IMG/VR virus record: IMGVR_UViG_3300027631_000014
Coordinates: 1-64,000 of that record
Source of the DNA: a virus
DNA length: 64,000 bases
Reading direction: 5' to 3' (one strand)
Shown: piece after piece, positions 26,409 to 36,482 of the stretch
Numbering within the stretch: position 1 is the stretch's first letter
Layout of the letters: every line of letters begins with the position of its first letter
Program-made: the position numbers and the translations under genes
The notes under the pieces: generated by a model
What the model saw: only the letters and a program-made list of their open reading frames with translations
Database searches by the model: none
Told to the model about the DNA's origin: nothing

Positions 26409-28862
26409 ATGGCTACCCCTCAGGATGAAATAAATGCTTTAAAAGCAAAAATTGAACAACAGCTTAAATCTAATGCACTTTCTGCTCAGCAAGTAGCAAA
26501 CCAAACAGCATCATATAATGCTATATCAGGATCAGTTAATGAATTAGAAAGATATAGAACTCTTTTTAAAGATATTAGTGTTATTATTGATGATGTTGCC
26601 GATAGTTTAGATTTTATGACTAAATCATTTATGGCAGATGTAGCTCATTTAACTAAGGGTAAATCTCTTTTAAATGATCATAAATCAGCTATGAGTAAAT
26701 TAGCTAATATAGCTAAAGAAACATTAGATGTAAGATTAGGAGAACAAGCTATTGATGAAAAGAGATTTAAAAAACTTCAAGAACAAGCTAGAAAACAAAT
26801 AGATATTTTAAAATCTGTTAGAGATCAATATATAACAGAAGGAAAAAATACAAGTGAAATACAAGCTCAAATTGATACTACTGAAAATTTATATAAAGGT
26901 TTTTCAAAAGTAGAAGAAATTAATAAAAAACTCAATAAACAATTAGGAGCTGCTCCAAAATTAGTAGCAGGTATAGATAAAGCATTTCAAAAACTGGGCC
27001 TCCCAGATTTGGGCTTTAGTACAGCTTTAGATGAAACAAAACAATTAGGTCAAGAGGCTGCGGCACAAGGAGATGAGGCTTTTAAGAAATTTTCCCCAAT
27101 GAAAACCCTTACCGGAAAAATATGGGATAATTTTAAAGGAATGTTTACTACTGCCAATATTTTACAAGCAAGTATTGGACTTTTTATTGAAGCTCTTATT
27201 ACTGGAGATAAAGCCACTGGTGATTTAGCTAAAACATTTAATATAACATATGATTCTGCGACTAACATAAGAGAAGAACTTATAGAAATAGGCAACATCT
27301 CAGGTAATGTAGCTTTAAATGCTAGAGCATTACAAGAATCAATGGTTGCTATAGGTGTAGCTTTAGGTTCAAATGCTAAATTAAATAAAGAAGATTTAAT
27401 AACATTTACTGAATTAAGAGAAATGGCCGGGTACACTAATGAAGAATTAGTAGGTATTCAAAAACTAACATTAGCAACCGGAGGTAATTTAAAAGATAAT
27501 GTAAAACAGTTTTTAGGAACAGTATCTGCTTTAAATGCTCAAAATAAATTAACTGTAAATGAAAAACAATTATTAAAAGAAGTATCAAACACGTCAGCAG
27601 CTATTAAATTGTCAGTTGGTGGAACAACTAAAGGCCTAGCAGAAGCGGCATTTCAAGCAAAACAATTTGGTATTAATTTACAACAAGCTGATCAAATAGC
27701 TGAAAAATTATTAGACTTTGAATCTTCAATTACAAATGAATTATCAGCAGAATTAATTACTGGTAAAAATTTAAATTTAGAAAAAGCAAGATTATTAGCA
27801 TTAAATAATGATATAGCAGGTGCATCTGCAGAAATATTAAAACAAGTAGGAGGTACAGCTGAATTTACTAAAATGAATCGTATTCAACAAGAAGCTTTAG
27901 CAAAAGCAGTTAATATGAGTAGAGAAGATTTAGCAGCTTCATTAGTTGAAAGAGAAGCATTAAGTAAATTAGGAGTAAAAGACGCAGCAGCAGCAAAAGT
28001 AAAATTTGACTTATTAGTTAAAGAAAAAGGATATGCAGCTGCAGTAGCAGAATTGGGTGATGATCAATATGCTAATCAATTAAAACAACAATCTATTCAA
28101 GAAAGATTTAATCAATCAGTTGAAAAATTAAAAGAAATATTTATTTCAATAGCAGAACCTGTACTTAAAATTGTTTCCCCATTAGTAGATTTAGTAACAA
28201 ATGTATTACCATTAATAAATTTTATTTTAACCCCAGCATTAGCTACTATTACGTATATAGGAGACAGCATTTCAGGATGGCTTACAATGTTTGATGGAGG
28301 TTTAAATAAATTAACTACAATGCAAAAAATTGTAGGATTTATTGGGACTGCTATTATAGCATGGAAAGCAGGAATGGTAGCATATAATGCGTATCAAGCA
28401 GTAGCAGCAGCTTTAACTGCATCTACTGCCGCAGGAGCTATGTCTACAGCTGCTGCTTTAACTTTGGGTTTAGGTTTAGCTACTATAATAGGAGGTATAA
28501 TTATAGGGGTAGGAGCTATAAAATCCGCATCCAAAGACGCAGCAAGTGGAGCTGCCCAAGTACGTGATGGTGAAATTAATTCTAATGGAGGATTAGTAGT
28601 ATCTAAATTTGAAAAGGGACAACTACAACCTGTAGCTCAAGGTATTAAAGAAGATAATGTTATATTTACTACAAATAAAGTTAAACAAAATAATTCTACT
28701 TCACAAAATTCACAACAAGACTTATCTCCACTTTTAGAAGAAATGAGAGCATTACGACAAGAGCAATCTAGATCAAACAGTAAGCCAATAATAGTAGATA
28801 GCTACACAGACAGTACTAAAACTGGAACGGCTACTGCAATGAGAAAAGTAAAAATTCAATAA
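26409..28862 (+). CDS. Tail tape measure protein
   Basis: 817 residues, the longest tail protein outside the fibres and hub. The first 200 residues are charged coiled coil. Ala/Leu-rich helices span 270-570. Hydrophobic segments lie at about 576-620 and 640-705, including an AALTLGLGLATIIGGIIIGV stretch. A polar tail follows with LLEEMRALRQEQSR. Tape measures set tail length and often have such membrane-active helices for DNA entry. Position after the tube and chaperone-like ORFs supports the call. T4 gp29 is shorter (590), so the match is functional rather than by close sequence. Confidence 0.8.
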   Translation: MATPQDEINALKAKIEQQLKSNALSAQQVANQTASYNAISGSVNELERYRTLFKDISVIIDDVADSLDFMTKSFMADVAHLTKGKSLLNDHKSAMSKLANIAKETLDVRLGEQAIDEKRFKKLQEQARKQIDILKSVRDQYITEGKNTSEIQAQIDTTENLYKGFSKVEEINKKLNKQLGAAPKLVAGIDKAFQKLGLPDLGFSTALDETKQLGQEAAAQGDEAFKKFSPMKTLTGKIWDNFKGMFTTANILQASIGLFIEALITGDKATGDLAKTFNITYDSATNIREELIEIGNISGNVALNARALQESMVAIGVALGSNAKLNKEDLITFTELREMAGYTNEELVGIQKLTLATGGNLKDNVKQFLGTVSALNAQNKLTVNEKQLLKEVSNTSAAIKLSVGGTTKGLAEAAFQAKQFGINLQQADQIAEKLLDFESSITNELSAELITGKNLNLEKARLLALNNDIAGASAEILKQVGGTAEFTKMNRIQQEALAKAVNMSREDLAASLVEREALSKLGVKDAAAAKVKFDLLVKEKGYAAAVAELGDDQYANQLKQQSIQERFNQSVEKLKEIFISIAEPVLKIVSPLVDLVTNVLPLINFILTPALATITYIGDSISGWLTMFDGGLNKLTTMQKIVGFIGTAIIAWKAGMVAYNAYQAVAAALTASTAAGAMSTAAALTLGLGLATIIGGIIIGVGAIKSASKDAASGAAQVRDGEINSNGGLVVSKFEKGQLQPVAQGIKEDNVIFTTNKVKQNNSTSQNSQQDLSPLLEEMRALRQEQSRSNSKPIIVDSYTDSTKTGTATAMRKVKIQ

Positions 28863-28868
28863 TTATAA

Positions 28869-28876
28869 TATTTATA
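28869..28876 (+). promoter_or_regulatory. Late-type motif TATTTATA
   Basis: AATATTTATAAATAAATAAAA, 20 bases before the ATG at 28897. Confidence 0.5.
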
Positions 28877-28896
28877 AATAAATAAAAACATAACAC

Positions 28897-29169
28897 ATGG
28901 GACTTTTAGATAAATTAACAACAGCAGGCTCACCATATTCATATGGTAGTGGTACAACTCCAACCGTAAATCCAGGAGCAACACAACAATCAAAACTACA
29001 TACTGATGGTAACCAACCAGGATATTCAATTAATGGATCTGGTTTTTCAACAGTAAATGCTGCATTTCAAGCGTATAACGATGGTGTAAACAATATTTTA
29101 CCTCAACCGTCACAACTAGACTTAAGTGGAGTTACACCAGTACAATACACCGATAACCTACCAGGGTAA
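28897..29169 (+). CDS. Small baseplate-region protein
   Basis: 90 residues, Gly/Pro/Ser/Thr/Asn-rich, with little predicted secondary structure (PYSYGSGTTPTVNPGATQQS, then GYSINGSG). It has no charged core. The stop overlaps the next ATG (TAATG), so it is coupled to the 616-residue gene and may be a linker or plug in the baseplate. Not recognised. Confidence 0.65.
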   Translation: MGLLDKLTTAGSPYSYGSGTTPTVNPGATQQSKLHTDGNQPGYSINGSGFSTVNAAFQAYNDGVNNILPQPSQLDLSGVTPVQYTDNLPG

Positions 29170-31019
29170 TGGCTCTTATAAATCTTCAAACTGATCTTAA
29201 ATCTCTTAAGTTTGGTCATGATAGAATTGGTGGGGGTTCTTCAAATCAACCCTACATCACCTCTCCTATCCCTGACAAAATAGGAGAGTATGGCTTTTTA
29301 AACACCGACTTTATATTAAGGGGTGGAAGTAAAGCTATAACTAACTCTCTTACAGATGTTGCGAGATTAGGAAAGTATTTTACTGATGTAAGAAATCCAA
29401 GTGGACTTTTATTTGTTGCCAAACAAAATTTACTTTCTAGAACAGCAGTTCGTACTCAAGCTAGTGGTAAATTATTAAATGAAGGAGTATATACTCCCTT
29501 AAGTACATTAATTGAAGCAGGAGGTGTAGCATTTGGTTTACATGTTAACAAGCAAGGTTTAAATCCATTTGGTGGAATTGGAGGAATAAATACATATTCT
29601 GATTTAATTAATCCTAATTTAGGATTTGTAACTTCTATTAAAAATGTAAATGTAAATAGATTAGTTAGTTTTTATAATTTAAACATAAAACAACTTAATT
29701 TAGACCCAATTTTATACCAGTATGGTGGTGGACCTGGATCTGTACTTGGAATAGGTAAAACAATTATAAGAAAAGCTACTAATACTAATGAAGGATTACA
29801 AATATCCTTCCCACAGGCCTCAGATAATCAAGTAAAAATATCTAATTCAAAAATAAATTCAAATTTAACTAGACATGTTAGAGTTAGTGAAAAATATGAA
29901 TTTTATATAGATAGTTCATTCGACCCCCTTTTAGATAATGGTTTCTCAGATGATGGTAAATTAATCAGAATATTTGGTCCTTTAGATAATAATCAAACTT
30001 TCTCTACTAACCCAGATTTATTCAAATCAGATGATGTTCTTACTTATAATCAAGAACAATTAGTTAATATCCCTACAGATCCTAATAGTGCAGTAAGTGG
30101 AAGTTCATTTTATGTAGGTGACGGATCAAAAGGAGCTACAACCACTCCAGGTGACTTTAGAGTTTTATTAAGAAAGAACTTAACTGATAATCAAAAAATT
30201 GAACAAAGAAAAATAGGAAATTTAGTAGAGGCTCCTGATTATACTACTAAAAATATTGAAACAAGAGTAAATTTAGGAGACCCAGGAAATAGAAACGGAA
30301 AAAATTTAACATCATATACTCTAGGTTCAGCAGGACAAAATGGGGCGGCATCCCCAGACTCATATGATAAAATAACTGTACAACCAATATATTCATCATC
30401 CAAACCAGATTTTACTGGTAAAGATACAAACGATTTAGTAAAATTTGCAATTACTGTTGTAGATAATGACGATCAATCAAAAAACACCAACATTCATTTT
30501 AGAGCATTTTTGAATACAATATCAGATCAATATTCCGCTGATTGGAATCCAACAAAATATTTAGGAAGAGGTGAAAACTTCTATACTTACGGTGGATTTG
30601 ACAGAAAAGTTTCATTATCTTGGACTGTAGCTGCTCAATCCAAAAAAGAACTTATTCCAATGTATAAAAAATTAAATTACTTAGCATCAGTTTGTGCTCC
30701 AGATTATAGTGAACAGGGATATATGAGAGGAAATTTAGTTAAATTAACTATTGGAGGATATTTTTATGAACAGTATGGTATTATAACTGGATTAAGTTAT
30801 GAAATGAATGATGATAGTGCTACTTGGGAAATAGGAATTAATGATAGTTTTGATAACTTTAATAGTGACCCGTCAGTAAAAGAACTACCACATTTAATTA
30901 AGGTATCTTCATTTAACTTTATTCCAATTCATGATTTTGTACCAAGAAAAGTTCGAGCTTTAACAAATACAACTGAAAGATTTATAGCGTTAGAAGCAAA
31001 TGGACAAAATAATTACTAA
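29169..31019 (+). CDS. Baseplate-associated structural protein, unknown
   Basis: 616 residues, mixed alpha/beta, without membrane segments. Features: HDRIGGGSSNQPYITSPIPD near the N-terminus, a long polar middle, and a better-ordered C-terminal part from about 425 with FAITVVDNDDQ, FRAFLNTISDQYSADWNPTK, YLGRGENFYTYGGFDRKVSL and SYEMNDDSATWEIGINDSF. The C-terminal pattern resembles baseplate or tail-needle domains that pack on the tube, but I cannot name the family. It is coupled by TAATG at both ends, joining a gene series that leads to the gp53-like wedge. Confidence 0.7.
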   Translation: MALINLQTDLKSLKFGHDRIGGGSSNQPYITSPIPDKIGEYGFLNTDFILRGGSKAITNSLTDVARLGKYFTDVRNPSGLLFVAKQNLLSRTAVRTQASGKLLNEGVYTPLSTLIEAGGVAFGLHVNKQGLNPFGGIGGINTYSDLINPNLGFVTSIKNVNVNRLVSFYNLNIKQLNLDPILYQYGGGPGSVLGIGKTIIRKATNTNEGLQISFPQASDNQVKISNSKINSNLTRHVRVSEKYEFYIDSSFDPLLDNGFSDDGKLIRIFGPLDNNQTFSTNPDLFKSDDVLTYNQEQLVNIPTDPNSAVSGSSFYVGDGSKGATTTPGDFRVLLRKNLTDNQKIEQRKIGNLVEAPDYTTKNIETRVNLGDPGNRNGKNLTSYTLGSAGQNGAASPDSYDKITVQPIYSSSKPDFTGKDTNDLVKFAITVVDNDDQSKNTNIHFRAFLNTISDQYSADWNPTKYLGRGENFYTYGGFDRKVSLSWTVAAQSKKELIPMYKKLNYLASVCAPDYSEQGYMRGNLVKLTIGGYFYEQYGIITGLSYEMNDDSATWEIGINDSFDNFNSDPSVKELPHLIKVSSFNFIPIHDFVPRKVRALTNTTERFIALEANGQNNY

Positions 31020-31345
31020 TGAACAGATATCAGCCCGTAACAATTATTAAATCGGATAATAAACCGATATATCAAACTACTCGATACCCAGAAGTACCGT
31101 TGTCTGATGAGGATACTTACGTTTATACGTCGCAAGGAGATAGATTTGATGTATTAGCAAATCAATATTATGGTGATCAATCGTTATGGTGGATTATATC
31201 TATTGCTAATACAGCTATAGCAGGAACATCTTTGCCATCAGATTTAACTCAAGATTCATTAGTTATACCTGAAGGAATACAAATACGAATACCAGCAAAT
31301 TATGTTGAGGTATTAAATAGTTTTAAACAATTAAATAGTTTTTAA
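31019..31345 (+). CDS. 53: Baseplate wedge protein, gp53/LysM-like
   Basis: 108 residues. The core GDRFDVLANQYYGDQSLWWI followed by ISIAN and then RIPANYVEVL matches the LysM-like fold of T4 gp53-type wedge proteins: a D-x-L-A-x-x-Y-Y-G-D-x-x-L-W-W helix pair and a terminal I-R-I-P strand. T4 gp53 is longer (196), so this is the minimal form found in many contractile tails. Coupled by TAATG to the upstream gene and followed after three bases by the hub-like gene. Confidence 0.8.
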   Translation: MNRYQPVTIIKSDNKPIYQTTRYPEVPLSDEDTYVYTSQGDRFDVLANQYYGDQSLWWIISIANTAIAGTSLPSDLTQDSLVIPEGIQIRIPANYVEVLNSFKQLNSF

Positions 31346-31348
31346 AAA

Positions 31349-34300
31349 ATGAATATATTAGGTGAAGGATTCCCAGACGCTATTATAGATCAAGTACACC
31401 AACGCCAAAAAAGATATGGGGCTGGATATACTGGTACTCAAAGATCAGCTGAAGAATTAGTATACTTAAATGCTAATACATCTTGGTGTAAATTAGTATC
31501 CTCAGTAGACATTGAAGATATAAAAAATATTGTAAATCAATCTTTATCTGGTCTTCCTAATATGGTTGGTAGTAGTTTAGCCGAAAAATTTGTTTTGTTT
31601 AATGGAGTAAATGATGATGGTTCTGGTGATAATCAAAGATCAGGAGTGGCTAGCTCAAATACTATTTTAGGTTACAACAATGCTTATGGTATTGGAGGAA
31701 ATGATTTTGGTATTCGTCCTATGATGGGTATCCAATCAGCTAATATCAAACACGAAAACAGAGGTTCAATAAGAAGAGCAACAGTAAAAATAAAAGCATT
31801 TAACAAAGTTCAATTTGATATTATAGATGTTTTATATTTAAGATTAGGATTTAGTATATTATTAGAATGGGGACATTCAATGTATTATGACAATAAAGGT
31901 GTATTACAAACCAATCCACAAAATAGTCTATCATCTGAATTTTTAACAGGGAAAGGACAAGGTATTTTTACCCCAACCCCAGGATCAAATAACCTAAAAT
32001 CAGGAACAACAACATATTTACCTTTAACTTATGAAGATTTTCTTAAAAAAATAGCAAGTCAAAAAATAAAATCTAACGGTAACTATGATGCTATGTTTGC
32101 TAAAGTTACTAATTACCATTGGTCATTTTTACCTGATGGAAGTTACGATATAACTTTAGATTTAGTTAGTATTGGAGACGTAGTTGAATCTTTTAAAATA
32201 AATGCATTAGTAGATGGTTTAATACTTAATACAACCACTACTGGATTATTAGATCCAAATGCACGTGATGATGAAGTTATAGATTATTATGCTAGTAAAA
32301 ATAGTATTGGTACATTTTTCTCTAACACTCTACTTAATGGAACTAGAACACAAATAGGAGGTAATGGTTTATCAATTCCTTCCGCCATAACAATTACATC
32401 AAATGAAATTAGTACTGGAAAAATAGATGCATTAGTCATAACTTATAATTCATCTATTAATTTTAAATTATATGTAAGACTAGGAACGTTACTTCAATTT
32501 TTCCAACAAAAATTAATGTATCAAATTATAGTTGGTTCTATTTCTTCTCCGATGTTAAAATTTGATTATGATGAACAAAGTAATATAATGTATGTTAATG
32601 ATATACAAGTTAGTGTTGACCCAAATGTTTGTGTAATTAATAGAACAATAAATATAAGTGGAACTGATTATTCTTTTGCACCCGATGCTGAACCATTTGA
32701 AGGAACATTATTAGGTCCAAGTTATGGACAAATAATGAATATATATGTTAATATGAAGTGGATATTACTTAAAATGGATGAATTAAAGGATGCTAGTAGT
32801 AATAAAGTAGTTCTTATTGATTTATTAAATAATATATTATCTGCAATAAATAGCTCATTAGGAGGAGTAAATGCTCTAGAAGCAACTATAGATGACACTA
32901 CTAATACTGTTATAATTAGGGATATGAATCCTCTTCCTAATACTAAATCTGTAATTGAGAAATTAAATGGGATAGGAAAATCAATTCCTGACAAATATGC
33001 ATATTTTGATTTATATGGATATAGTAAAGATGAACACCCTGTAAACCCATCAATATATAAAGATCCTACAGATCCTAGAAAAAATTTAGGTCATGCTTCA
33101 TTTATAAAAGATTTTAATTTTACAACAGAAATATCTCCTGAATTATCAACTATGTTAACTATAGGTGCAACTGCTAATAGTAAAGTAGTAGGAGAAAATT
33201 CAACTGCATTTTCAAAATTCAATATTGGTTTAAAAGATAGATTTAAAGAAGAAATAGGATACTTACCTCCATCTATTGGAGGGTTCAACATTGTTACAGC
33301 AATAACTTATATCGACCCAGCAACTATAGCAAAGTTTAGTGCTGGACAACAACAACAATCTTTAATTGATGATTTAGCATTAAAATATGTTCAAAGTAAA
33401 AAAGTATTTGATGATTATTTAATAAATCTATCTAAGAGAATATATAATGGAGATGCTGAGACTTATAAAGATGCAATGACTAGCTATCTTAATTATTTAA
33501 ATCAATTAAAACAAGCTATAGCTGTTAAATTAGCTATTCAACGTAACAAACCATTAAGTAGTATATTACCATCATTTGCACCAGGAACAGGATTCATACC
33601 ATTTAATATGTCTTTAACAATGGATGGATTGTCAGGAATGAAAATATATAGTAAATTTTTTGTCGATACAAGATATTTACCTACTAACTATCCAGACAAT
33701 GCTGAGTTTTTAATAAAAAATATTGAACATAAAATAGAAAACAATAAATGGTTTACTACTATAGAATCAATTGTTATATCTAAAGGAGATATAGATCCAA
33801 AACAACTTACCCAAGTAGTAAATATTGGAGGGTCAGGTGGAGGATCAGGTGGTGGATATGGAAATGGACAAATAACATACCCTTTAACACTTCAATTTAC
33901 AACCCCACCCCCATCAACTTTATTGTTCTCTAAATTTATATTTCCTGTAACAGGAACAATCACTAGTAAGGTTGGAGTAAGAGCTGTTCAAAATGGAGTA
34001 CCAGGTAGTGATCAACATAGAGCAATAGATATAGCTGCCCCAAAAGGAACACCAGTATACAGTTCTACAGATGGAGTTGTATCCATAATAGGAGCTGGTG
34101 GGTATGGTCCAAATTGTGTTATTATAGAAATATTCCCACCACACGCTTTACCACCTGTTGCTCAAAAATGGTATATTATTTATGGTCATATGGATACTTC
34201 AACAGTAACTGTGGGAACTAGAGTAGTGGCAGGTCAACAAATAGGAACAGTAGGAGATAAAGGTAGTCCTGGAGCGGAACATTTACATATCCAGATTAGA

Positions 34301-34402
34301 AATATTCTTAACGGAATGGATTCTACAGGGTTATCAATTGATATCAATCAATTTTTTCCACCAAAAGGAGGAAAAATAACAGCAAAACAACCATTTTTAT
34401 AA
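31349..34402 (+). CDS. Baseplate hub-like protein with C-terminal M23 peptidase
   Basis: 1017 residues. The first 820 or so form a baseplate or hub-like region; a Gly/Ser linker follows (about 829-842), then an M23 (lysostaphin/LytM-type) endopeptidase at about 865-1005. Zinc and catalytic residues are in place: H890 and D894 in HRAID, H947 in YGHMD, and H978 and H980 in HLH. The enzyme would cut peptide cross-links in peptidoglycan as the tail penetrates, the job done by the lysozyme domain of T4 gp5. It lies directly after the gp53-like wedge gene. The hub role is inferred from position and size. Confidence 0.85.
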   Translation: MNILGEGFPDAIIDQVHQRQKRYGAGYTGTQRSAEELVYLNANTSWCKLVSSVDIEDIKNIVNQSLSGLPNMVGSSLAEKFVLFNGVNDDGSGDNQRSGVASSNTILGYNNAYGIGGNDFGIRPMMGIQSANIKHENRGSIRRATVKIKAFNKVQFDIIDVLYLRLGFSILLEWGHSMYYDNKGVLQTNPQNSLSSEFLTGKGQGIFTPTPGSNNLKSGTTTYLPLTYEDFLKKIASQKIKSNGNYDAMFAKVTNYHWSFLPDGSYDITLDLVSIGDVVESFKINALVDGLILNTTTTGLLDPNARDDEVIDYYASKNSIGTFFSNTLLNGTRTQIGGNGLSIPSAITITSNEISTGKIDALVITYNSSINFKLYVRLGTLLQFFQQKLMYQIIVGSISSPMLKFDYDEQSNIMYVNDIQVSVDPNVCVINRTINISGTDYSFAPDAEPFEGTLLGPSYGQIMNIYVNMKWILLKMDELKDASSNKVVLIDLLNNILSAINSSLGGVNALEATIDDTTNTVIIRDMNPLPNTKSVIEKLNGIGKSIPDKYAYFDLYGYSKDEHPVNPSIYKDPTDPRKNLGHASFIKDFNFTTEISPELSTMLTIGATANSKVVGENSTAFSKFNIGLKDRFKEEIGYLPPSIGGFNIVTAITYIDPATIAKFSAGQQQQSLIDDLALKYVQSKKVFDDYLINLSKRIYNGDAETYKDAMTSYLNYLNQLKQAIAVKLAIQRNKPLSSILPSFAPGTGFIPFNMSLTMDGLSGMKIYSKFFVDTRYLPTNYPDNAEFLIKNIEHKIENNKWFTTIESIVISKGDIDPKQLTQVVNIGGSGGGSGGGYGNGQITYPLTLQFTTPPPSTLLFSKFIFPVTGTITSKVGVRAVQNGVPGSDQHRAIDIAAPKGTPVYSSTDGVVSIIGAGGYGPNCVIIEIFPPHALPPVAQKWYIIYGHMDTSTVTVGTRVVAGQQIGTVGDKGSPGAEHLHIQIRNILNGMDSTGLSIDINQFFPPKGGKITAKQPFL

Positions 34403-34409
34403 TTAAATT

Positions 34410-35012
34410 ATGTATTATCCTTTATCTCAAATAACCCCCAACCTAAACACTAATGGTGGAGAATTTGTTTATGTAAGTACCAAACAAAATTATAGAGGAG
34501 ATTATTTTAAAACTTCTAAAGGAGAATACTTTACAGGTAAAACACCTCAAGATGGACCAAATGAATTATTAATATTAGCACCATTAGAAGGAATACAAAT
34601 TACCTCTCAAAACGATAATGTTTCTTTTGTTAATATGGATGATTTTGAAGTTAATAATTATGTTATTGTTTCTAAACAATCCACAATAGCACCTTCATCC
34701 CCAACCTACTCTCCAAATATCCCTACTCAACAAGATTATCAAATAGGAGAATATAGAAGATATTTTTGTAAAAAAACAAACGAACTTATATATTTAGAAA
34801 TAAATAAAGATACGTATGATAAATTAGTAGGACAAGATTCTACAATACTATATCAACTATATCAACCATTTAATTTGTCTTGGCAATTAACAGGAGACAT
34901 AGAGCAAGTATATAGAATAAATAAAAATATAACTGAATTAGCAATCAAAAATCAAAAACTACTAATGCTTTCAGAATACTTAAAAATGGATTTTACTAAA
35001 TATTATCAATAA
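34410..35012 (+). CDS. Unknown baseplate-region protein
   Basis: 200 residues. The first 90 look beta-rich (GGEFVYVSTKQNYRGDYFKT, YFTGKTPQDGPNELLILAP). A Pro/Ser/Thr linker (about 90-112) leads to a domain with YQIGEYRRYFCKKTNELIYL and a helical C-terminus. It is the last gene of the tail block, seven bases after the hub-like gene and ahead of a strong terminator. The position suggests a baseplate component or assembly factor; not recognised further. Confidence 0.7.
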   Translation: MYYPLSQITPNLNTNGGEFVYVSTKQNYRGDYFKTSKGEYFTGKTPQDGPNELLILAPLEGIQITSQNDNVSFVNMDDFEVNNYVIVSKQSTIAPSSPTYSPNIPTQQDYQIGEYRRYFCKKTNELIYLEINKDTYDKLVGQDSTILYQLYQPFNLSWQLTGDIEQVYRINKNITELAIKNQKLLMLSEYLKMDFTKYYQ

Positions 35013-35049
35013 AGACATACGGATTAGGACCGTTATAGCTGCGGCTATG

Positions 35050-35084
35050 AAAGCACCCGACGACTCGCTATCTAGGGTGCTTTT
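35050..35084 (+). terminator. Terminator closing the tail block
   Basis: AAAGCACCC (35050-35058) pairs with GGGTGCTTT (35075-35083), followed by TTTTACTTTCC, the same tail as at 3456. A smaller hairpin (ATAGC-TGCG-GCTAT) precedes it. Confidence 0.85.
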
Positions 35085-35096
35085 ACTTTCCTTAAA

Positions 35097-35128
35097 TTAG
35101 GCTACTAAAAATATATTTAGTATATTTA
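35097..35128 (+). promoter_or_regulatory. Host-type promoter for polymerase A-like gene
   Basis: TTAGG (35097-35101), 19 bases, TATATTTA (35121-35128), 16 bases before the ATG at 35145, which has the leader AAAGGTTATG. Confidence 0.65.
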
Positions 35129-35144
35129 ATCAAAAATAAAGGTT

Positions 35145-36434
35145 ATGTTTTATATTGTCGAAACCGACGAACAATTAAATGAATTATTTGACAAAGACTA
35201 TGATAAAGTTTTTGTTGAACCTATTTATTATAATGACAACATACATCCATCACTAAATCATATATCTTTACTGTATATAAAGCCATTAAACAACGATAAA
35301 GGCTATATGGTGTGTATTCATCATACTGAGGCATTAGAGCTGAATAAAACGCCTATAAACCGTTTATTGGCGTCATTTACTGAAGTATATGTACGTGATA
35401 GAAAGTCATTTATATATCGTTTTCCATTAAAAAATATTATAGATATTTCATTTGGTGCTCCTGAATATGCTGAATTAACAACCCAAACACATGATTTTTT
35501 CTATCAAAAACATGGTGATGTTGAAGATATAAATACCATTATCCCATTGGTTAAACATTATGAAAGGTGTGAATTGGTATTTAATAAGGTAAAAGAGTAT
35601 TGTGTTAAATTTGACAATACAAAGTTTCATAATAAATTAACAAGTGTATTTTTTGCAATTGAAAGAAACGGAATTAAAATAAATAAAGATGTATTTAATG
35701 AATTTTTTAAACCAAACACTGAGTTATACTCTATTCAAGATAGTAAAGTATATACCCAATATAACTTATATACTACAACCGGAAGGCCTTCCAATAGCTT
35801 TAACGGCATCAATTTTGCAGCATTGAAAAAAGAGGATGGATGTAGAGAAGCATTTATACCAGAAAATGATTGCTTTATTGAAATAGATATAAGTGCTTAC
35901 CACCCAACATTAGCAGCACATTTAGTAAAATATGATTTTGGAGATGAAACACCATATCAATACTTTGCTAAAGAAGCTGAAATTGAAGTAGATGAAGCAA
36001 AAATACTAATGTTTAGACAGTTATATGGAGGAATATATAAAGAATATCAACATATAGAATACTTTCAACTAATTCAAAAACATACAGATAAGTTATGGAA
36101 GGACTTTAAAACGAATGGTTTTATCGAATGCCCAATTTCAGGACATAAATTTAAAAACAACATAAAAGATATCAATCCTCAAAAACTATTTAACTATACA
36201 TTACAAAATTTAGAAACATCAACAAATGTACTGATATTGTGGGATATCATGATGTTATTAAAAGGTAAAAAAACAAAAATAGTATTATACATATACGATG
36301 CTCTTCTATTTGATATAGATAAAGATGAAGAAAAAGAATTAATGAATAAAATATTAAACATATACTATAAATATAATTTACGAGTTACTAGTAAAAAAGG
36401 AATAAATTATAAAGATATTAAAATTATCAAGTAA
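35145..36434 (+). CDS. Short DNA polymerase I-like (family A) protein
   Basis: 429 residues. Family A polymerase motifs occur in order: T-T-G-R-P-S (211-216), followed by REAFIP; motif A EIDISAYHPTLAAH with D248; an O-helix-like KILMFRQLYGG (286-296); and motif C IYDALLFD with D385. Motif C normally reads HDE; here it is YDA, so one acidic residue is missing while both metal-binding Asp remain. The N-terminal 150 residues may be a degenerate exonuclease-like domain. Usual Pol I cores exceed 550 residues. The window also encodes a family B replicase at 57669, so this is probably an accessory polymerase. Confidence 0.8.
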   Translation: MFYIVETDEQLNELFDKDYDKVFVEPIYYNDNIHPSLNHISLLYIKPLNNDKGYMVCIHHTEALELNKTPINRLLASFTEVYVRDRKSFIYRFPLKNIIDISFGAPEYAELTTQTHDFFYQKHGDVEDINTIIPLVKHYERCELVFNKVKEYCVKFDNTKFHNKLTSVFFAIERNGIKINKDVFNEFFKPNTELYSIQDSKVYTQYNLYTTTGRPSNSFNGINFAALKKEDGCREAFIPENDCFIEIDISAYHPTLAAHLVKYDFGDETPYQYFAKEAEIEVDEAKILMFRQLYGGIYKEYQHIEYFQLIQKHTDKLWKDFKTNGFIECPISGHKFKNNIKDINPQKLFNYTLQNLETSTNVLILWDIMMLLKGKKTKIVLYIYDALLFDIDKDEEKELMNKILNIYYKYNLRVTSKKGINYKDIKIIK

Positions 36435-36461
36435 TAAGGTGTCATATTTTTTATTTTATAA

Positions 36462-36469
36462 TATTTATA
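36462..36469 (+). promoter_or_regulatory. Late-type motif TATTTATA before HNH gene
   Basis: AATATTTATAATAAAATATAG, 13 bases before the HNH ATG. It is isolated within the replication region, where the other promoter class dominates. Confidence 0.5.
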
Positions 36470-36482
36470 ATAAAATATAGGT

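Noticed and set aside
35012-35095. Several small hairpins that might be a tRNA or small RNA
   Set aside because: No cloverleaf, no T-arm or CCA-side pairing; the last hairpin with its T-run is an ordinary terminator.
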